Below, piece after piece: positions 33,439 to 46,000 of a stretch of DNA of 64,000 nt (position 1 is the first letter of the stretch; each line of letters starts with the position of its first letter). The notes below the pieces were generated by a model. The model did no database searches. It was given only the letters and a program-made list of their open reading frames with translations, and was not told where the DNA came from. The DNA comes from Cyclospora cayetanensis. Taxonomy: Eukaryota > Apicomplexa > Conoidasida > Eucoccidiorida > Eimeriidae. The position numbers were made by a program, and so were the translations under genes. The stretch lies in assembly GCF_002999335.1 (NCBI RefSeq), contig NW_020312370.1, positions 1 through 64,000 of the forward strand, in the 5' to 3' direction.

Positions 33439-35985
33439 TTAGGCCCGTAGCTCCCTGGTGCTGCTGCGGCTCCTTCTGGTCCACCTGAAGCGGCGAAGTC
33501 GTAGTTGCTGCTTCAGCAAATCCACCTCCAGCAACATCTTTGACGTGTCCATGTGCCGATGCCGCTGTCTCTCCTGCGTTGCTGCTACTGCTGCCGCACT
33601 GCAGCAGCCGAGAGAACATGCGATCGACGCGGTAACACGATATCGCCTGTAGACAAGGGGAGAGCAGCCTGCAGCAGCAGCAAAACACCCCAAAACCAGC
33701 ATTCCCCACTTTCCTGAAGAAACCCCAGTTATCGCTGCAGCCACAAAGGCCCCATGCAGCGAAGCCGCGGAAGATACCGCACGTGGGCGTCGCCAGCAAG
33801 CAAGCAGCTCTAACCGCATCCAATTCTGCAATTCTGCAAGGGCAACAAAAACGCAGCAACTGCATGACTTACATGAGCCTCAACTGTATCGCGTCGAGCA
33901 GCCTCTCGACAATGGCTCCCTCGTCAGCAGCCACGAGCGACATTCCCGTTAAGAGGCCCATGCGCCGGAGCGTCTGCTGCAGCTTTCGCTTCATGTACAG
34001 GCGCAGCGTGAAGTGCTGCTGAAGCTCATGAGGCATCGCTTGCGGCTGCTGCTGCGGCTGAGCAGCGGAAGAAGGTGCCAGAGGTCTCAGGATGTGCTGC
34101 TGCTGGAGCTGCTGCTTCAGCAATTGACGCAGCTTCTGCTGCTGCTGCAGTATCTCGGTAGCGGGACTGTTAGGAACCCACGACCACCCCCGCTGTTGCT
34201 GCTGCTGCTTCTGCTCTTCCTCTCCTGCCATCGGCAAGTGCTTCCTTATAACGGTAATAAACTTTGGACGCTGCCGCAGAAGCTGCGGCCTAAAGAAGCG
34301 CCTCTCTCCCTGTGTACCATAGTCCGCCTTGATCAAAAAATTGTTGCTACCACCGCTGTTAGTGTTGTTGTCTTCATTTGGATTCATCACACGTAAACGC
34401 TTTGCAGCAGGGCTTTGTGGCACCTGTACATGGGACCCCGCCTGCTGCAGCCGTTGTTGCTGCTGCAGAGACTGTTGTTGCTGCACCTGTCGCTGCAGGA
34501 ATTGCTGCTGCTGCTGTTGCTGCTGCTGTTGCCGTCGCTGTTGCTGCATGTTACTGCAGCTACTTATGGCCTCAGCACAAATGTCGGCAGAGACGTGGCC
34601 AGCCATCTGCAGCTGCTGCACCACCTGGGAACCCCGAGGCTTCTGCAGCAGTCGCGCAATGAGGTCTACTTGCCTGCAGCACATCGTGGCACCAGCAAGT
34701 GGAGCATTCGCAGTGAAGAGAGCCGCACAAGCAAGAGGCACGTGTTTCTCTCAGAAGCATTCAAAGCGCTGACCCTTCGAACAGCCGCCTCCCGTGACGC
34801 ACGCAGAGCAGCTGACACACAGACCCCACCCAGCGAGACGATATTGGAGACTGCCTATAAGAAACAGCCCAAGAATTGACGGCTGCGGCTACTGCATGCG
34901 CCATCCTTTAGGGCCACATTCCCAAGCAACCCCAGCGTCCAAGGCAAACGCAGCTGCACACCTTTCCCGAGGATAGGAGACGATTTTGGCGATGGTCTGC
35001 GGGTCGATCAGCAGCTGCGTTATCCACCCACACAAGAGAACTGACCCCTTTCCACCGACTGGCAGCTCTAATATTGCGAAAAAATGCCAGCAGGCGCTCC
35101 CACTGAGACACCGCTAGTCCTCTGGCCGTCTACACTGACACTGGTATGAGTGCTAGAAATTACTTGGCTCACGGGTGACTGCGTCTGTACAGCGGCGGCA
35201 TTTTCCGGTGTATCGGGAAAACCAGGAGTAGCAGTAGCAGTCGCCTGAGTAGGAAGTCGCGTAAGACTTGCTGCTGCTGCTGCTGTGTCGTGTTGCGCCA
35301 CCCGCTGCACCTGTTGGGGCTGCGTTAAGGGCAGCTGACGCTCCGGTTGCTGTAGCAGCTGCTGCTTCACGGATGACTTTGGTGGCTGTTGCTGAGAGAG
35401 CTGCTGCACCTGCTCCTGTTGCTGTTGTTGCTGTTGCTGCTGTTGCTGCTGCTGCTTGGCGAGCTCATACGCGTTTTTCAGCACGTCTTGTACACGGACG
35501 ATCCCCCGCTGCTCCAAAGTGTGCAGCAAACTGTTGAGGGATTTTCCGCCGCTCTGGGGAAGCTCAACGCCCTGTGAACAAATGCCGGAATGAGTTGAGA
35601 AGTCAGTAGGCCTTGAGAAGAGACTTACTTACGCTGAAGGGTGAAGACCGAGCAACGCTGTAGGGGGGGTGATGAAGGCTTCCGTTAAACATTTATCATA
35701 CACGCATGCACGCGCCGTAGGATGGAAGTTCTTAAAAGTAAGCGTTCAAAACATGGGCAGAGGACTCACCTGGAAGCGTGTAGGGTCCGCCTCTGCCATG
35801 CGTTGCAGCAGTAGCAGCACATGCTTTGGCTCCACATTCCTCTGAGCTCCCCCCCGAGATTGCTGCAGCTGCTGCTGCAGCGAAGGCGCCGGTGAGGCCG
35901 TGTCAGACTTTAGACCCCCTGGAATAGGCTGCTGCTGCTGCTGCTTGTGCAGCAGCGGCTGCTGCTGAGGTATGCCCTGCTGCAT
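33439..35985 (-). CDS. Gln-rich helical protein of unknown function, five exons, 587 aa
   Basis: Exons 35985-35770, 35571-35112, 35040-34962, 34673-33873 and 33646-33439 join in frame at every junction (phases 0, 1, 2, 2). They total 1,764 nt from ATG to TAA. Introns are 198, 71, 288 and 226 nt with good borders (CAG|GTGAGT ... TTCACAG; CAT|GTAAGT ... TCTACAG). Outside poly-Gln tracts the sequence is amphipathic helical: PKHVLLLLQRMAEADPTRFQ; LNSLLHTLEQRGIVRVQDVL; WITQLLIDPQTIAKIVSYPR; VDLIARLLQKPRGSQVVQQL; LYMKRKLQQTLRRMGLL; and a C-terminal MLLEVDLLKQQLRLRRF. The longest Gln runs are at about 34490-34550 and 35410-35460. The pattern of short helices separated by Gln resembles transcription or RNA-regulation scaffolds, but no family is recognised. 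An upstream frame near 36000-36140 (Ala-rich) may be 5' UTR or another exon. Confidence 0.7.
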
Positions 35986-37319
35986 GGCTGGGAGCCCATC
36001 GGTGCCAGCAGACAGAGTGCCTCCGCAGCCTTTTGATGAGCTGCAGCTGCAACTGCAGCGCTGAGTTCCCTGTACACACCAGGGTTTCCCACAACCCCAG
36101 CCGTTTGCCGTAAGGCGGCACTTTGCTGGCTCACCGCAAGCACGTCTCTTGTTGTTGCTGCTGCTGCTCCGAACTTTCAGCCAGCATCATAATTCGAAAT
36201 CACAAATCCGGCGGAAACTTTCCCCTCGCTTCTGTACAGGAGCAACGCTCCGGCCTTCGGGGCTGCGGACCCCGCTCTCTATGCAAAATGGGCAAGGTCA
36301 AGGACCTCTGGCATGCAGCAGCAGAATGCGGTGTATCTAGGCTTTTGCCAATATTAATTATGGATAAAATACCTCAAGCGGAGCGCGTTAGCTTCAGCAT
36401 TCCCCCGGCTTGAGGCACACATAGGCCGCCGCCAAGGGTCCGGAAAACCCAGGAGTTGGTAGAGGCTGTACTCGGCAAACCGATACAGTGACTTCCTTGA
36501 TCTGAATTTATAATCCATCCCATTGCCTGTCCAGACTGGTGAGAGTGGGTTTTTGCCTGGTGTACGGCTTCTAATGCTGCTGTTGATGCACGTGCTGCGA
36601 GCCCTGCCTTAAGCGCTTATACTGCTAGTCCTACCATTGATGCCAAAGCTGTAACTCCTGCTGGCGTCAATAATACAGCTGATGCTTGTAGTAGTATGTA
36701 GTGTGCTTTTAGTGCCACCGTTGGTCTGAATGAAACGGTTTCATCGCGCCACACGCGCGCTACCGCATATGGTTCCTCAGGTGCGGAGCATCTGGTAATG
36801 CTACAGTTGCTCCTCGTGCTGTGCTGTGGTGTAAAGGAGCATGCCAAGCAGTGCAGAAGAGGCAGCGCTGTTATAAGGGCCTGCTGCTATACTGCTCCAT
36901 TTAGGGTCTCCGCAAGGGCGGAGGAGCTCACCTGCAGACCAAAGAAGAACGTTCTCTAAAGTTAGTGTGATACTGTATCTAATGTCTTCATAATGGGGCA
37001 CCATCCTCCAGGCTCATTAGAATATTGTCAGGAAATAAGGGAGGAGGAATGGCAAGCGTGAACGCAGTTTCACCCTCTTAGCACTTTGAGCCTTCACAGC
37101 TATGGCTGTTAGCTCACACACACACATTGCGTCTTCTTAAAGAGATAACACTACTCTGCAATAATTGAGATACATGAGCATACAAAACGATTCGTCAATT
37201 CTTTACTCTTCTATGAATATAACTAGTGTAGTTGAAAGTGCCTTGTAGCTGCCTACGCTACATTGTCTCCCCTCCGTCCCTCCCCGCCCCGCTTCTCATA
37301 CCTCCTCATTTCAAGAGAT
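35986..37319. other. Intergenic, upstream of the five-exon gene
   Basis: The first ~150 nt still have CAG-type coding composition and could be an upstream exon of the gene starting at 35985. Beyond 36150 triplet density falls and no exon chain is visible. Short frames at 36600-37000 start at non-ATG codons or lack splice context. No RNA gene is recognised. Confidence 0.35.
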
Positions 37320-40300
37320 ATGCCATCGCCTTCCGTACCTGTTCGTTGAAATCAAATATTTGCAGGGCACCGAAACAATTTTCGTCCTAGCTTCCACTCC
37401 ACAGGCAGGCCGAAACGCGAAAAACACTTGAAATGAGAAAAGCAAGTGTGATGTGTGCATCGTTGACTAAAAGAAAGGCACTTGCACTTGCCAAAAACAA
37501 ATAAGAGACACAGCCAACACGAATGCGGCAACGCGATGGCGCGTCGTCGTTGGAGCGCTGAAATATGTGAGCATCCCGCTGCGAGCCAACATACGTCAAG
37601 AAGGCGTCCGTAAAGGGAAATCATAGTACATGCTAGTTCAGCAGTTATTCCTTGCATTACAAATTAGTGTCTGCATGCCAACACAGCCAGTGTGTGCAGC
37701 ATGGTCGATTTGTAAGCATGCTAAGAGCTATGAGAAAAATATCGAGACAACATACCAGAGAGTGTCTACGGATAAGTCAGAATGCAGGAAACAAAACAAA
37801 CTAACCTTAACAAAAGGGGACTACTAAAGCGCAATTGCACAAGGTTGGAGTAATATCAAGCAGAGGGTGGACATTTACAAAGAAACGCAAAGGGCCACTA
37901 GCATTGTTTGAAAAACATTCTCCGTAGCAACATAGGCCACAGCTGCTCCTCCGACCGCCACTGAGATTGGCGTTCCCGCATTCATTTCACTGAAAGCTCC
38001 CTTCTTGTGTGTCCTCGACGCTCGTTAGTCCCAGGATTCAGCACTGACCAGAGGTCCCTAGGGATCCCTCGCCTCTACATTAATACACACGCTTGCGCGG
38101 CAAAGCCCACGAAGAATCCGGGGGGGCTTTAAAACATTTGTAGGTAGCCAATAATAAGAGATCTGTGGTGCCTCCAATTACTAGGAAATCCAACAGACTA
38201 TGAGAAGTGCACTAATTCATGAGAAAATCGCAAAGCGTCCTTGCCACCTGATCGCAGCCCTTTTTGTACGATTCCCGTCTTATGCACCTCGAAAAGCCTG
38301 CACGTCCATGGGGACCAAGTCTCCAGGGTGTAGAAGAAAAAGCCGCTGAACACAGTTGTATGCTACTCTGACGTGGGTATTCCACATATATTAGCGTGCA
38401 CTAGCCAGCTGTCATCTGAGTTCATCCGCAGATAAAGGTGACTGCGGTCACCAAACCCCTAGATCTAACCTTGGACCCGAGAGGTTCCTCTGCGTAGACC
38501 AGGAATGCAGGAGGGTAACGAGTAGGCGACTGTGCTATCTCATTACAATATATATAACACCGTGCATATGATACCGCCAAGCAATTGGATTTTTGAGCAT
38601 AGAGTTGTAACTGGAAGTGTGGCCTTAGTGCACTCCGTCTCTCGATATGCTTCAGGGTGACATGTAGTGCTCACATTATGGTCAACGTGTAGGAGGCTCA
38701 AGAAGGCGCGCCATAATGGACTGACAAACTTTATATTCCTATCCGTAATGCAAATGCTAGTCCTGGAGAGTCTGTGGAGCTTCTAAACGGTGTTCGAGCG
38801 TAATCGCGCGTGCTGAGCCGTGACAGAGCCTGAGCAAGAAATAAAATCAGGTCATTTGCTAAGTCTGTGGACGGAATCGTAAATGATATCCTGGTCTGTG
38901 CCCTGTGGCGTTATACTCGACGATCATGTCGATACAAAGTTTTTCAACAACCATATGGCCCTGCAAAAGGCCAAATTTGGGGGAATGGCGCCGCTTCAGA
39001 TGCTGAAGATTTGAGCTTCACAGTGCATATTCCTTTGAAATCATTTTCTCAAGGCCACTCTTTTGCCATTTCGGACTGCGGGGATAAGAATTGATGCATG
39101 GGTGTTAAAAGCACCTGAAGCATGGAATGTGAAGAACGTCCTTGAACTAGTGCAGGCAACAGTGATTGCGCTGCACAATGTTGAACTGCTGGGGCGTCTC
39201 GAGAGCGCGTCAGCGAATCCCTCAGTGAAACCTAGTCAAATCTTATATTATTTGTTTGGTTAGCAAGGTGTGCCTAATCCAATGAAGGGTCCTAGCGTTA
39301 CCAAATTCTTGAATACTATAGGTGAGGTTCGTTTAGGGCTGATGGTCAGTTTGGACACAAATATGACACCCCTATGAATAGTTCCGCCACTTGTGCGTTC
39401 TCTATCACCACAAGAAATATCTTTTTCCGGCGGTAGATAGCGCTGCTCAGCTTCAGAGAAGCGATGAAAATAGCAAGCATTTGCATGGCATTTTGCAGAA
39501 CCAGTAGCATGTTAGAGGAGAAAAGCGATTGTCTCTGGCTTTGGCTGTGCAGAATATATGCCTCTCCTGCTAGCGCAACGCAAGTACAGGGGGAGTTGAA
39601 AAATGTCCGGTGGACGCCTTTGCTACAGCATCAGCCTCCGCTCGCCAGGTCACGGACTGGGTCTGTTGAAGCATATCAGTCAAGGTAGCAAAGATACGAG
39701 CGATCCCAAAAATCAAATTCGGGTAATACGATGCGCATGTCAGACCTGCGCATAGTGCATCCGAGTGGACATCAGTGCAGGCCACGCCATGCTTGCTTAA
39801 AGTTTTTGGCAGAATCGGTCCAATATCTGCAGCCGAAATATTGTATACCAGGCACTATGTTGTTCTCATAAAAACGAGCACGTGCATGTGTTGTAGCACA
39901 CATGGCTACAGCCGTGGTGCACGCAATTGGCGCTGTAGGTGCTGAGTGCTCTGGCTAGATGTTACGACGTTGTCCATGTACACGGCCATACACTTTTACT
40001 TGATACGCTCAAATAAAAGGCGATAAACTTGTCATTGCAGCTTAGCTGGGGCTATAACAACTCTAAACGGCACAAAGATATACTCGGGTGTGCGAGTGCG
40101 AATGTGGAACTTGATTTCGTGCGTTTCATGAGGGTGCGCTTACATGTGCATGAGGGCGTCTGTGAAATCAAATATCGAGTAGATTGTTGATCCGTGTGAT
40201 ATGTTAGGCAGTTCGCTGTTATGAGGCATCTCATTCTTCTGCTTCACAGAAGGTGTGGTCAAGGGCTCAACATTAGCCCACATGGCCTATCTTCCGTCCC

Positions 40301-41762
40301 TTTTTGGTTCCAACAGCTAATTATGCCCTAAAGCCCTAGTCGAGTTTGGCAAGTTGCCATTTTCATTCAATACCCCGCCTGCTGCTCAGACTTCGCTTTG
40401 TGCTGTGAAGGCTCCTGACGCCGCAGAATATAGCTTGAGACTGTGTCCGGGATTAGCTCAGACTAGTGCCCTGGACGACCAGAAAGGGCCCGCCTGCTGG
40501 CAGCTTATTCGTATTTGACAGATCAGCAACTCTTTTTTGCTAACTGTTGCTATTCTTTGACCAAAATTTCAGTTGAGTTCCATAGCAAAGAACCAGCTGT
40601 AGAGCCACTAAGAGAATGCCTCCTCACACCCCTCTTCTCTTAACGCTCTGCTGAGCCGCCTGCATAAACAATCTACCTTACCCTTCTGAGGTACTGACCC
40701 TAACTGGCGGACCATACCCACACAACCATTGTTGAGTAGACCAGGAGATGTGTCTTTCTAGCGCTTCCCGACAGAAATCTTTCCAGCACGCGGCCGTGAT
40801 CGCATGCTTGCCTTTCATTGGACTGCCCATCGCAAACATAAAATTACGTGTCACTCTACGAACCCAGTTTTAAATTCATGGGCGGCGCTGAGAAGAGAAA
40901 CTTTTGCCTACAAGTTGCACGTAAGTGCTGCTTCCTAGCCACTCGTTGCTGTTTGCCGCCCGTCAACAAAGCTGAGTCGTATGGACTGACTAACAAGTAA
41001 AAACGCATATTACACATTTGCGCTGTCTTCTCAGATAGCCGGTACACCCCTGTCAAATAACGCCAGCATTTCTCGATCATTAAAATGGACTCATATCGAC
41101 GCAGAATCGATATGTGGTAGGTCCTCAGCCACGGATCTATATTCTGCAGCTCTCTTCACCGCTGTTGCCTGGGTGGATGCTTCCTTTTCCCTGACGTGAC
41201 TTCTTCGCTCGACAGGAAAGCTGCTTCCGCTGAATTCAGTCCCCTTCTTCAAGTTCTGGGTCTATTTGTATGCGCTCGCAGTTCCGGATCATACAATGTA
41301 GTTTTCTACAGTAGAAACATGCACGTAGTTGGGAGTTGTCTGAAAGTACTTTAAAACTAGTCCCTCATTGACGCTTTAGCTCGTTCAACTTAGATCGCAG
41401 ACTACCACCGGTTCGCACAGTCTCGATAGTTCACATGTTCTAAACCTGCTTTATCTCTTCTTCCTCTGCTTAATACGGAGTATTTGTGCGCATTCGCTCC
41501 TAAACTTCTAAGGCGCTCATCATTTGCGCAAGCCCTAGCGATGAGTAGTTTGATCTTTGTCCCGCTGCCCAGACTGAGAACATCGCGCATTAGACACTTA
41601 GTAGACTTGAGCTAAATCAAAAAAAGCAGCCGTCCGTTTACGTTGTGGTTTTTGCACACCAAAGTTTTGGACTTTCCTCTGCACCGATCTATTGATATAT
41701 TTTCGTATTTACTTCCTCAATTCTCCCTGCTGTTAGCCGGATTCCGGCATAAGCCGATGAGT
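37320..41762 (+). repeat. Dispersed diverged repeat, full-length copy B (~4.4 kb)
   Basis: Second near-complete copy of the family, in the same orientation as copy A. The left end aligns around CATCGCCTTCCG (37325) with the region near 18590 in A; the right end falls just after AAGCCGATGAG (about 41760). Its inner segment 37935-38590 is what copy D retains and is the part least similar to copy A. The region counterpart to copy A's 143-codon frame is interrupted. No recognisable transposase or reverse-transcriptase motif is seen. Confidence 0.7.
40420..40840 (-). pseudogene. Decayed copy of the repeat-encoded frame in copy B
   Basis: Aligns with the 143-codon frame of copy A (21815-22246) at an offset of about 18,600 nt. 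Shared stretches include AGACTT/AGATTTC-TGTCG near the 5' end and ACTCAACTGAAATTT (ACTCGACTGAAATTT in A) further on. In-frame stops and small length differences break the frame. It counts as a pseudogene only if the copy A frame was ever a gene, which is unproven. Confidence 0.25.
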
Positions 41763-43064
41763 CAGGGGTTGTGCGAGTGCCTGAACTCCACTAATTTCTG
41801 CAGCTGGCGACTTCAGAATAGACGAACAGAGGCACAATTGAAGTACATCAGCCTTCAATAAGAATGCCTTCAGGAGCACTCGATTATCTTCATATTGAGG
41901 TACAAAGCGAGGCACATGTCCAACCAGCCGATTGAATCTTTGAATACTTGTACATCCAATCAGACTTCATACTTCCTGGTCTGCAGAACGTCATCGCAGT
42001 TTTACCAGTTGCGAAAGCATGGCTTTCTAACACCTGTGGAGCTACTGGGTTTACATCTGCTTGCGCGCCGGCCTCTGCCGCATCAACCAGCTTTGTTTTA
42101 CTGTCCAATCCAAACTCCAGAATGTTTGTATAATAACTACTGTAGTAGAAAGTATTTGCTTGGAGCTTGGCCGTCCACACGCCGCCGGATTCTTTATTGT
42201 GGCTGCCTTATCTTTCATCTTTCTGTCCTCATACAGGCCCTACGCACCTGCGGGCCCACTCTGCCACTAGCACGAGGGCAGGGCAAAGCAGCCCTGCTTA
42301 TGTATTGCAAGATTGTATTTTTTCCATATCAGGTTTCCGCCTTGCTTTGATATATGCTTAGGTAATACTTTCCCCTAACTTAGGTAGATTATTGCTCTTA
42401 TCATTCACCAGGATAAGAAAAGGGGGTGGAAACGTGAGGCTAACAACTTGAACATGAGTGCTTGCAGTTTCCCTGTTACAAAGCCGAAAAAGGGCAGACC
42501 AGCCGTGTTTTCCACGTTCGTCCATATCTGCTGGTGTGGAGGCAGGTCAGGCGGGCGAGGGGTGCAGGAAAACAAAACCCCTGCCGGCCTCTCAACCACT
42601 ACAATCGACTTGCCAAGACACGAAGACTGCTGCGGCTGGTGCCACTGGCGCTGCTATTTTTCGGGTTGATCGTGACGCTAGGGAAAATGCCCAAATCAAC
42701 AAGAAACATGAAACTCTGTGTAATACCTAAGCGTGAACCTTTTCAACTGCGAACGACGTGGATACACACACCTATACAAAAAAGTGAAGGAGCCTCCTCA
42801 CTGCAGAGCCGGAAGGCGGCGGGTCACTGTCTATGAGACAGTCCAACGAGGCGGGGCGTCCGGTAACGGTGCAGTCAGGGAAAATATGCATTTTATTTCG
42901 TTTTGCACGGAGAGTGGCCAGGTGAATGGGGAATTAAAGCGATCAGAAAATGCTGTAAAACCTGAAGAAGAACGTATTGCGGTGTCACTCTGCATACACG
43001 CACAATCGCGGACGGTGAGCCAGACGAGTGGCTAGTCCTTAGGAAGAGCTGCTGGTCTTCGTGT
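41763..43064. other. Intergenic with weak plus-strand coding candidates
   Basis: Contains short plus-strand frames. One has an ATG at about 42454 (SACSFPVTKPKKG) and another at 42733-43035 begins at GTG but ends in a charged, coding-like stretch (ELKRSENAVKPEEERIAVSL). They could be exons of a small gene, but no phase-matched junction was established. The 3' flank of the minus-strand gene ending at 43065 lies at the right edge. Confidence 0.3.
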
Positions 43065-46000
43065 TCAGCTCTTATTTGCTTTGGGAACGGCCGGTAGATC
43101 CCTTTGTAGCTGCAGCTTCTGCTTCCGCTGGTACCGTAGGCATTGCCCCTCTTGCTGCATCCGCAGCTGCAGTCTCGCGGTATTGGTATTCACTTCTTGA
43201 ATGAGATCACTGATGACTGCAGATAGGTGCTGGACACTTCCGTCTCCGGTTATGGAGTTCTGTGGAGGTTCCTGCGGCTGTTGTTGTTGCTCGCTGATCC
43301 GCGGCATCATTTGTGGTGGTGCTTTCTTTAGAGGGGGGCTGATGGCTTTCGGCAATGCGCTGTTGCCTTTGGCGGTAATTTCCCCCACATCGTAGCCGCT
43401 AATGCATGTTTTGTGTGAGTCCGCCTCTTGGTAAGTGTATATCAGCGATTTCCTGCTGCGAGGTGTGGCCGCAACGCTTCGTGGGCTGTTGTTGCTGCTG
43501 TTGCTTGTGGTGCTACAAACACCACTCCAAGGGGGAGACGCATTGCAGCTAGGGGCAATGAATACCACGCGCTTGGATTTTATTCTGCTTGCACCATCAT
43601 CTCTATCGGGCGCTGTTGTGTTTCTTCTGAAGCCCCCATATGCTGTGTCATTTCTTTTCGGTATAGGCGGCAAAGGCGAAGCCTGTTTGTTGGAATACCT
43701 CGCGGTGCGGTCCAAAGAACTCCTCTCATTTCCAGCCCCAGTGGTCACTTGCAGCTGCTGCTGCTTCTCACTGTCATGCTGTAAGAGTTGCTTTAGAATT
43801 AGAGATGCCTGACGGTGCTGCAACTGCCACTTGTGCACGAGCTTCCCTGAGGGTGTCACCGAGCAGTCAAGGGACAAAGTCTTTTTTAGGAGCCCCCTGC
43901 AATCTACCACATGTCCATCTTCTGATGCATACACTGCAGCAGCACCTGTTTTGTCTTGTGCATCTTCCAAGCGGTAATTGCTGGAGGGTTTGCTGTAGAG
44001 GGGACGCATTTCTGCGAGGTTGAGCTTCAGGAAGCTCCTGGGCTCCTTAGGCACAGGGCTACCGTTTATCTGGAGAGATGGCAGAGTGGAGGGTGCAATA
44101 CTGCAAAGGTCGCTGCTGTAAGAGTGTTGCATATCATAGAAAAACTCCGAGCTGCTTATGCTGCTGCTTTCGGGGCTCATGCCCAGCCGCGCCTTCCTGT
44201 ATTCAACCATAGGAGCTGCCGCTTCATGCTGCGCCTCGTCCCGCAAATTGCGGATTTTACTGATACTTCGGGGAGGCTTGTAGCTGCAGGACAAAATGGA
44301 AGATAGCACAGCTCCACAGTAAACAGCTAGAAAGCGGGCGAAGCCTTTGTAAAACCACTCTGCTTCTGAACATGAATACCCTAGGGCGTGGCTGGAGAAG
44401 AGCAACACTTAAGCCTCGACAAGGAGAGAGGAAGCTTCAAGAAGCATCGGAAATATGAAGGAATAACCTTTTAAAATCATAAAACCAATGTCAATCAGAC
44501 ATCGCAAGCGGCTTCAACTGCCTACACTGCATGCACGCCACGCCGCACAGACTCGCAAGGCATTAACAAGTCTCACGGCTCAATTAAGTCGTCGGGTAAC
44601 GAGGGTCCTTCATTGCCGAGGAAGGACGAAAACTTGCACTTCATTGAGGCACTGCCTGAAACAAAGGAAGAGGCACCCAGAAGGGAGAGAAGGCGAAAAA
44701 TTCAGCTCGCAAAACGGTAAAGAATTAGCTCTTGGGGGTTCGCAGCAGAGAACTGCAGACCCGGCCACAGTGGCATGTGACACAGCAAACGCACATATGC
44801 CTATCAGAACCCTCTATATACATCATCGATATCCTCAGGCGCTGTTTGTATGACCTAACCAATTGTATTCTGAACAATGGCCAGTGGGACTCATACGACT
44901 GCCCCGCGGCGGGAGGGAGATTGGGAAGGCGGACAAAAGCTAGCCTAGAGTTGTGATCGCCTTTACAGCACTGAAAAAAAGAACAATGAAGGCTGTACAA
45001 GCTCTGCTAGCAGTGGGGAACGGCCGAGATGGGCTAGGGTTGGGGCTTCAGGCCTTAACGGTTTGTTGCAACGTACAGGATTGCGCAAAGTTTGCAACCA
45101 GTGTGACGGGGTATACAGCCCAGTCCAGGGACTGAGAAAAAACAGACAAAGGAAACACATTTGGTAGAGGGAGATCCAGTACACGCCCTGTAGCGGGGCT
45201 CCTTCGCCAATAAGCGCAGAGGGCAGGCGGACCACATCAAGCCACAAGCAGTCAGTACACCTGAACGTGGGAGGGCCGCCACAGCCTGAAAGGCAGCCGG
45301 AAGCAAAAACGCTGACAAACCGCGAGGTGGATCCTTCGCTCGAAGCAGATACGTGTGTTTCTTTATTTGCATGAAGGCTTGCTTGTTTTTGCCCATCTCA
45401 CCTTCGGCTGGCGCAACTCTGTTGCGGAAATCGTGACTGAGCCGATATCGTTGAGCCTCCATGACATCTTCCTTCTCCCCTTGACTGTTTCCTCCAATTC
45501 CTGGGCCAATACCAGCGTTACGCGCACGCCGACGGCCTCCTCCTTGAGCGGGATGATAAACTGCATGAAAGAGAAACAGAAAAAATACACCATTAAGCGA
45601 GGCTTTAGATGTCAATCCGCAGCAGCAAAGCTGCACAGCAGCCAGGGGTGGACATATACAGAGAACCCTGGCTCAAGGAGACAAACTCTTGAAGAACCAG
45701 CTGTATACGCGAGTCGTCGCAGTCCCGTGCTCCATGCATCAGGAAAATAGCAAGGGATAGCTCACGACGAATGGGAAGAAAGACAAGAAGCCTTACCGAG
45801 TGCGCCACTGGGATATCCACGCTGTATTCACCGGCTTTCGCCGACGGGGAGAGGGCCATAGGTGGCGAACGATGGCGTGTGTGGTTCAGCAGCTGTGACA
45901 TAGAGACACTCGCACAGCTTTAACGCAACGCTCAAACGGGATAAACAACTGAACACAAAATCTTGGTCGCTTTCTTCTTGGCGCACTTACGTCGATGAGA

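Noticed and set aside
37000..42000. Possible retrotransposon
   Set aside because: No reverse-transcriptase or integrase motifs, poly-A tail or terminal repeats were seen in any copy, so only a neutral repeat label is justified.
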